Assembly (NCBI GenBank): GCA_051530055.1
Contig: JBMGUZ010000034.1
Span: 1 to 29,052, forward strand
Length of the DNA stretch: 29,052 nt
Direction: 5' to 3'
From: Neoechinorhynchus agilis
Lineage: Eukaryota > Acanthocephala
Position 1 is the first letter of the stretch. Each line of letters starts with the position of its first letter. A program made the position numbers and the translations under genes. Positions 22,401 to 29,052 of this stretch are shown here, piece by piece. The notes below the pieces were generated by a model, which worked only from the letters and a program-made list of their open reading frames with translations, did no database searches and was not told where the DNA came from.

Positions 22401-25400
22401 CCCGAACGAACCTCCCTCGACTGGATAGTCCCACTCGAATAGACATCCTCCACCAGACATTACCACCAGTACCGGCCTTCCAACCTGACCGGATATTCTC
22501 AAACGTACGGACACATTCTCACCCGAACGAACCTCCCTCGACTGAATAGTCCCACTCGAATAGACATCCCTCCGACCAGACATTACCACCAGTACCGGCC
22601 TTCCAACCTGACCGGATATTCTCAAACGTACGGACACATTCTCACCCCAACGAACCTCCCTCGACTGGATAGTCCCACCCGAACGAGCCTCCCTCGACTG
22701 AATAGTCCCACTCGAATAGACATCCCTCCGACCAGACATTACCACCAGTACCGGCCTTCCAACCTGACCGGATATTCTCAAACGTACGGACACATTCTCA
22801 CCCGAACGAACCTCCTTCTACTGGATAGTCCCACCCGAACGAGCCTCCTCGACTGAATAGTCCCACTCGAATAGACATCCCTCCGACCAGACATTACCAC
22901 CAGTACCGGCCTTCCAACCTGACCGGATATTCTCAAACGTACGGACACATTCTCACCCGAACGAACCTCCCTCGACTGAATAGTCCCACTCGAATAGACA
23001 TCCCTCCGACCAGACATTACCACCAGTACCGGCCTTCCAACCTGACCGGATATTCTCAAACGTACGGACACGTTCCCACCCGAACGAGCCTCCCTCGACT
23101 GAATAGTCCCACTCGAATAGACATCCCTCCGACCAGACATTACCACCAGTACCGGCCTTCCAACCTGACCGGATATTCTCAAACGTACGGACACATTCTC
23201 ACCCGAACGAACCTCCTTCTACTGGATAGTCCCACTCGAATAGACATCCCTCCGACCAGACATTACCACCAGTACCGGCCTTCCAACCTGACCGGATATT
23301 CTCAAACGTACGGACACATTCTCACCCGAACGAACCTCCTTCTACTGGATAGTCCCACTCGAATAGACATCCCTCCGACCAGACATTACCACCAGTACCG
23401 GCCTTCCAACCTGACCGGATATTCTCAAACGTACGGACACATTCTCACCCGAACGAACCTCCTTCTACTGGATAGTCCCACTCGAATAGACATCCCTCCG
23501 ACCAGACATTACCACCAGTACCGGCCTTCCAACCTGACCGGATATTCTCAAACGTACGGACACATTCTCACCCGAACGAACCTCCTTCTACTGGATAGTC
23601 CCACCCGAACGAGCCTCCCTCGACTGAATAGTCCCACTCGAATAGACATCCCTCCGACCAGACATTACCACCAGTACCGGCCTTCCAACCTGACCGGATA
23701 TTCTCAAACGTACGGACACATTCTCACCCGAACGAACCTCCTTCTACTGGATAGTCCCACCCGAACGAGCCTCCCTCGACTGAATAGTCCCACTCGAATA
23801 GACATCCCTCCGACCAGACATTACCACCAGTACCGGCCTTCCAACCTGACCGGATATTCTCAAACGTACGGACACATTCTCACCCGAACGAACCTCCTTC
23901 TACTGGATAGTCCCACCCGAACGAGCCTCCCTCGACTGGATAGTCCCACTCGAATAGACATCCCTCCGACCAGACATTACCACCAGTACCGGCCTTCCAA
24001 CCTGACCGGATATTCTCAAACGTACGGACACATTCTCACCCGAACGAACCTCCTTCTACTGATAGTCCCACTCGAATAGACATCCCTCCGACCAGACATT
24101 ACCACCAGTACCGGCCTTCCAACCTGACCGGATATTCTCAAACGTACGGACACATTCTCACCCGAACGAACCTCCCTCGACTGAATAGTCCCACTCGAAT
24201 AGACATCCCTCCGACCAGACATTACCACCAGTACCGGCCTTCCAACCTGACCGGATATTCTCAAACGTACGGACACATTCTCACCCGAACGAACCTCCCT
24301 CGACTGGATAGTCCCACTCGAATAGACATCCCTCCGACCAGACATTACCACCAGTACCGGCCTTCCAACCTGACCGGATATTCTCAAACGTACGGACACA
24401 TTCTCACCCGAACGAACCTCCTTCTACTGGATAGTCCCACTCGAATAGACATCCCTCCGACCATTACCACCAGTACCGGCCTTCCAACCTGACCGGATAT
24501 TCTCAAACGTACGGACACATTCTCACCCGAACGAACCTCCCTCGACTGAATAGTCCCACTCGAATAGACATCCCTCCGACCAGACATTACCACCAGTACC
24601 GGCCTTCCAACCTGACCGGATATTCTCAAACGTACGGACACATTCTCACCCGAACGAACCTCCCTCGACTGAATAGTCCCACTCGAATAGACATCCCTCC
24701 GACCAGACATTACCACCAGTACCGGCCTTCCAACCTGACCGGATATTCTCAAACGTACGGACACATTCTCACCCGAACGAACCTCCTCGACTGAATAGTC
24801 CCACTCGAATAGACATCCCTCCGACCAGACATTACCACCAGTACCGGCCTTCCAACCTGACCGGATATTCTCAAACGTACGGACACATTCTCACCCGAAC
24901 GAACCTCCCTCGACTGAATAGTCCCACTCGAATAGACATCCCTCCGACCAGACATTACCACCAGTACCGGCCTTCCAACCTGACCGGATATTCTCAAACG
25001 TACGGACACATTCTCACCCGAACGAACCTCCCTCGACTGAATAGTCCCACTCGAATAGACATCCCTCCGACCAGACATTACCACCAGTACCGGCCTTCCA
25101 ACCTGACCGGATATTCTCAAACGTACGGACACGTTCCCACCCCAACGAACCTCCCTCGACTGGATAGTCCCCCCGAACGAGCCTCCCTCGACTGAATAGT
25201 CCCACTCGAATAGACATCCCTCCGACCAGACATTACCACCAGTACCGGCCTTCCAACCTGACCGGATATTCTCAAACGTACGGACACGTTCTCACCCCAA
25301 CGAACCTCCCTCGACTGGATAGTCCCACCCGAACGAGCCTCCTCGACTGAATAGTCCCACTCGAATAGACATCCCACAGACCAGACATTACCACCAGTAC

Positions 25401-27899
25401 CGGCCTTCCAACCTGACCGGATATTCTCAAACGTACGGACACGTTCCCACCCCAACGAACCTCCCTCGACTGGATAGTCCCACCCGAACGAGCCTCCCTC
25501 GACTGAATAGTCCCACTCGAATAGACATCCCTCCGACCAGACATTACCACCAGTACCGGCCTTCCAACCTGACCGGATATTCTCAAACGTACGGACACAT
25601 TCTCACCCGAACGAACCTCCCTCGACTGAATAGTCCCACTCGAATAGACATCCCTCCGACCAGACATTACCACCAGTACCGGCCTTCCAACCTGACCGGA
25701 TATTCTCAAACGTACGGACACATTCTCACCCGAACGAACCTCCCTCGACTGAATAGTCCCACTCGAATAGACATCCCTCCGACCAGACATTACCACCAGT
25801 ACCGGCCTTCCAACCTGACCGGATATTCTCAAACGTACGGACACATTCTCACCCGAACGAACCTCCCTCGACTGAATAGTCCCACTCGAATAGACATCCC
25901 TCCGACCAGACATTACCACCAGTACCGGCCTTCCAACCTGACCGGATATTCTCAAACGTACGGACACGTTCCCACCCCAACGAACCTCCCTCGACTGGAT
26001 AGTCCCACCCGAACGAGCCTCCCTCGACTGAATAGTCCCACTCGAATAGACATCCCTCCGACCAGACATTACCACCAGTACCGGCCTTCCAACCTGACCG
26101 GATATTCTCAAACGTACGGACACATTCTCACCCGAACGAACCTCCTTCTACTGGATAGTCCCACCCGAACGAGCCTCCCTCGACTGAATAGTCCCACTCG
26201 AATAGACATCCCTCCGACCAGACATTACCACCAGTACCGGCCTTCCAACCTGACCGGATATTCTCAAACGTACGGACACATTCTCACCCGAACGAACCTC
26301 CCTCGACTGAATAGTCCCACTCGAATAGACATCCCTCCGACCAGACATTACCACCAGTACCGGCCTTCCAACCTGACCGGATATTCTCAAACGTACGGAC
26401 ACATTCTCACCCGAACGAACCTCCTTCTACTGGATAGTCCCACCCGAACGAGCCTCCCTCGACTGAATAGTCCCACTCGAATAGACATCCCTCCGACCAG
26501 ACATTACCACCAGTACCGGCCTTCCAACCTGACCGGATATTCTCAAACGTACGGACACGTTCCCACCCGAACGAACCTCCCTCGACTGGATAGTCCCACT
26601 CGAATAGACATCCCTCCGACCAGACATTACCACCAGTACCGGCCTTCCAACCTGACCGGATATTCTCAAACGTACGGACACGTTCCCACCCCAACGAACC
26701 TCCCTCGACTGGATAGTCCCACCCGAACGAGCCTCCCTCGACTGAATAGTCCCACTCGAATAGACATCCCTCCGACCAGACATTACCACCAGTACCGGCC
26801 TTCCAACCTGACCGGATATTCTCAAACGTACGGACACATTCTCACCCGAACGAACCTCCTTCTACTGGATAGTCCCACCCGAACGAGCCTCCCTCGACTG
26901 AATAGTCCCACTCGAATAGACATCCCTCCGACCAGACATTACCACCAGTACCGGCCTTCCAACCTGACCGGATATTCTCAAACGTACGGACACGTTCCCA
27001 CCCGAACGAACCTCCCTCGACTGGATAGTCCCACCCGAACGACTCTGATGATAGTCCACTCGAATAGACATCCCTCCGACCAGACATTACCACCAGTACC
27101 GGCCTTCCAACCTGACCGGATATTCTCAAACGTACGGACACATTCTCACCCGAACGAACCTCCTTCTACTGGATAGTCCCACCCGAACGAGCCTCCCTCG
27201 ACTGAATAGTCCCACTCGAATAGACATCCCTCCGACCAGACATTACCACCAGTACCGGCCTTCCAACCTGACCGGATATTCTCAAACGTACGGACACATT
27301 CTCACCCGAACGAACCTCCTTCTACTGGATAGTCCCACCCGAACGAGCCTCCCTCGACTGAATAGTCCCACTCGAATAGACATCCCTCCGACCAGACATT
27401 ACCACCAGTACCGGCCTTCCAACCTGACCGGATATTCTCAAACGTACGGACACATTCTCACCCGAACGAACCTCCCTCGACTGAATAGTCCCACTCGAAT
27501 AGACATCCCTCCGACCAGACATTACCACCAGTACCGGCCTTCCAACCTGACCGGATATTCTCAAACGTACGGACACATTCTCACCCGAACGAACCTCCTT
27601 CTACTGGATAGTCCCACCCGAACGAGCCTCCCTCGACTGGATAGTCCCACTCGAATAGACATCCCTCCGACCAGACATTACCACCAGTACCGGCCTTCCA
27701 ACCTGACCGGATATTCTCAAACGTACGGACACATTCTCACCCGAACGAACCTCCCTCTACTGGATAGTCCCACTCGAATAGACATCCCTCCGACCAGACA
27801 TTACCACCAGTACCGGCCTTCCAACCTGACCGGATATTCTCAAACGTACGGACACATTCTCACCCGAACGAACCTCCCTCTACTGGATAGTCCCACTCG

Positions 27900-28600
27900 A
27901 ATAGACATCCCTCCGACCAGATATTACCACCAGAACCGACCTTCCAACCCAACCGGATATTCTCAAACGAACGGACACATTCTCACCCGAACGAACCTCC
28001 CTCTACTGGATAGTCCCACTCGAATAGACATCCTCCGACCAGATATTACCACCAGAACAGACCTTCCAACCCAACGGATATTCTCAAACGAACGGACACA
28101 TTCTCACCCGAACAAACCTCCCTCGATGGATAGTCCCACTCGAATAGACATCCCTCCGACCAGATATTACCACCAGAACCGACCTTCCAACCCAACCGAA
28201 TATTCTCAAACGAACGGACACATTCTCACCCGAACGAACCTCCTCTACTGGATAGTCCCACTCAATAGACATCCCTCCGACCAGATATTACCACCAGAAC
28301 AGACCTTCCAACCCAACCGGATATTCTCAAACGAACGGACACATTCTCACCCGAACGAACCTCCTCTACTGGATAGTCCCACTCGAATAGACATCCCTCC
28401 GACCAGATATTACCACCAGAACAGACCTTCCAACCCAACCGGATATTCTCAAACGAACGGACACATTCTCACCCGAACGAACCTCCCTCGACTGGATAGT
28501 CCCACTCGAATAGACATCCCTCCGACCAGATATTACCACCAGTACCGGCCTTCCAACCCAACCGGATATTCTCAAACGAACGGACACATTCTCACCCGAA
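27900..28600. repeat. diverged block inside the satellite
   Basis: About six consecutive units share AGATATTACC for AGACATTACC, AGAAC(C/A)GACC for AGTACCGGCC, CCAACCCAACCGG for CCAACCTGACCGG, and AAACGAACGG for AAACGTACGG. They also carry many single-base deletions (for example CATCCTCCG, CCCACTCAATAG, CTCGATGGAT). To the right, from about 28620, the units return to the core consensus. The AAACGAACGG variant is also present in some left-edge units, so it may be ancestral. Confidence 0.8.
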
Positions 28601-29052
28601 CGAACCTCCCTCGACTGGATAGTCCCACTCGAATAGACATCCCTCCGACCAGACATTACCACCAGTACCGGCCTTCCAACCTGACCGGATATTCTCAAAC
28701 GTACGGACACATTCTCACCCGAACGAACCTCCCTCGACTGGATAGTCCCACTCGAATAGACATCCCTCCGACCAGACATTACCACCAGTACCGGCCTTCC
28801 AACCTGACCGGATATTCTCAAACGTACGGACACATTCTCACCCGAACGAACCTCCCTCGACTGGATAGTCCCACTCGAATAGACATCCCTCCGACCAGAC
28901 ATTACCACCAGTACCGGCCTTCCAACCTGACCGGATATTCTCAAACGTACGGACACATTCTCACCCGAACGAACCTCCCTCGACTGGATAGTCCCACTCG
29001 AATAGACATCCCTCCGACCAGACATTACCACCAGTACCGGCCTTCCAACCTG

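Larger units (their letters stand above)
18746..29052. repeat. 123/156-bp satellite array, about 76 units, open at the right edge
   Basis: A head-to-tail array of more than 10 kb. The basic unit is 123 bases: CCCACTCGAATAGACATCCC, then TCCGACCAGACATTACCACC, AGTACCGGCCTTCCAACCTG, ACCGGATATTCTCAAACGTA, CGGACACATTCTCACCCGAA and CGAACCTCCCTCGACTGAAT, then AGT. A 33-base module, CCCGAACGA(A/G)CCTCC through GATAGTCCCA, is present once, twice or three times, giving units of 123, 156 and rarely 189 bases. By hand count the unit is 53% GC, with 47 C against 18 G on the plus strand, unlike the AT-rich flanks. Core units are almost identical, while units at the left edge and around 27900-28600 are diverged. 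All lengths are multiples of three, so the minus strand reads a 41-residue repeat (VRLRISGQVGRPVLVVMSG then RRDVYSSGTIQSREVRSGEN) and one plus frame is also open. Many single-base indels and an in-frame TAG variant make this most likely non-coding satellite. Confidence 0.95.

Noticed and set aside
19850-28000. TAG in the satellite read as glutamine (altered genetic code)
   Set aside because: The 998-2426 gene uses TAG as its stop with a poly(A) signal right after it. Single-base indels break the frame anyway.
18746-29052. CRISPR-like array
   Set aside because: The repeats are 123-156 bases head to tail with no unique spacers, and the context is an animal genome.

Overview
The window looks like nuclear DNA of a small invertebrate, most likely a nematode or a similar compact-genome animal. 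Two host genes carry signal peptides and GT-AG introns of about 57-350 bases, intergenic DNA is AT-rich, and two decayed non-LTR retrotransposons of animal type are present. The species cannot be named from the sequence.

Layout. 1-940: no firm gene. 946-2488 (+): a spliced gene for an unrecognised secreted, low-complexity protein, with a TATA box, five proposed exons and a poly(A) signal; the exons I propose add to an exact reading frame of about 346 residues. 2974-3240 (+): a short relic that resembles the segment found upstream of reverse transcriptase in some retroelements. 3601 to about 6200 (+): a decayed RTE-type LINE (endonuclease plus reverse transcriptase). About 7183-10415 (+): a second, unrelated decayed LINE with a basic N-terminus, endonuclease, reverse transcriptase and an (ATACA)-like tail. 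10581-10988: a tandem repeat with a period of exactly 180 bases.

11010-18745: a 2.1-kb non-coding sequence is present twice in direct orientation (11010-13096 and 16650-18745, nearly identical). A GH37 trehalase gene (13628-15805, minus strand, two proposed exons, about 609 residues, secreted) lies between the copies. Perfect short palindromes sit on one edge of each copy.

18746-29052: a satellite of about 76 units starts exactly where the second 2.1-kb copy ends and runs off the right edge. The unit is 123 bases, with 156- and 189-base forms made by adding a 33-base module. All three lengths are multiples of three, so one frame on each strand stays open through the unit. Array-wide single-base indels and a widespread in-frame stop argue against present-day translation of the whole array. 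The outer units are diverged and the core is homogenised, as expected from unequal exchange.

The genes do not form a functional pathway. The main biological points are a trehalase gene held between recombination-prone repeats next to a large satellite, and an apparently orphan secreted protein gene.
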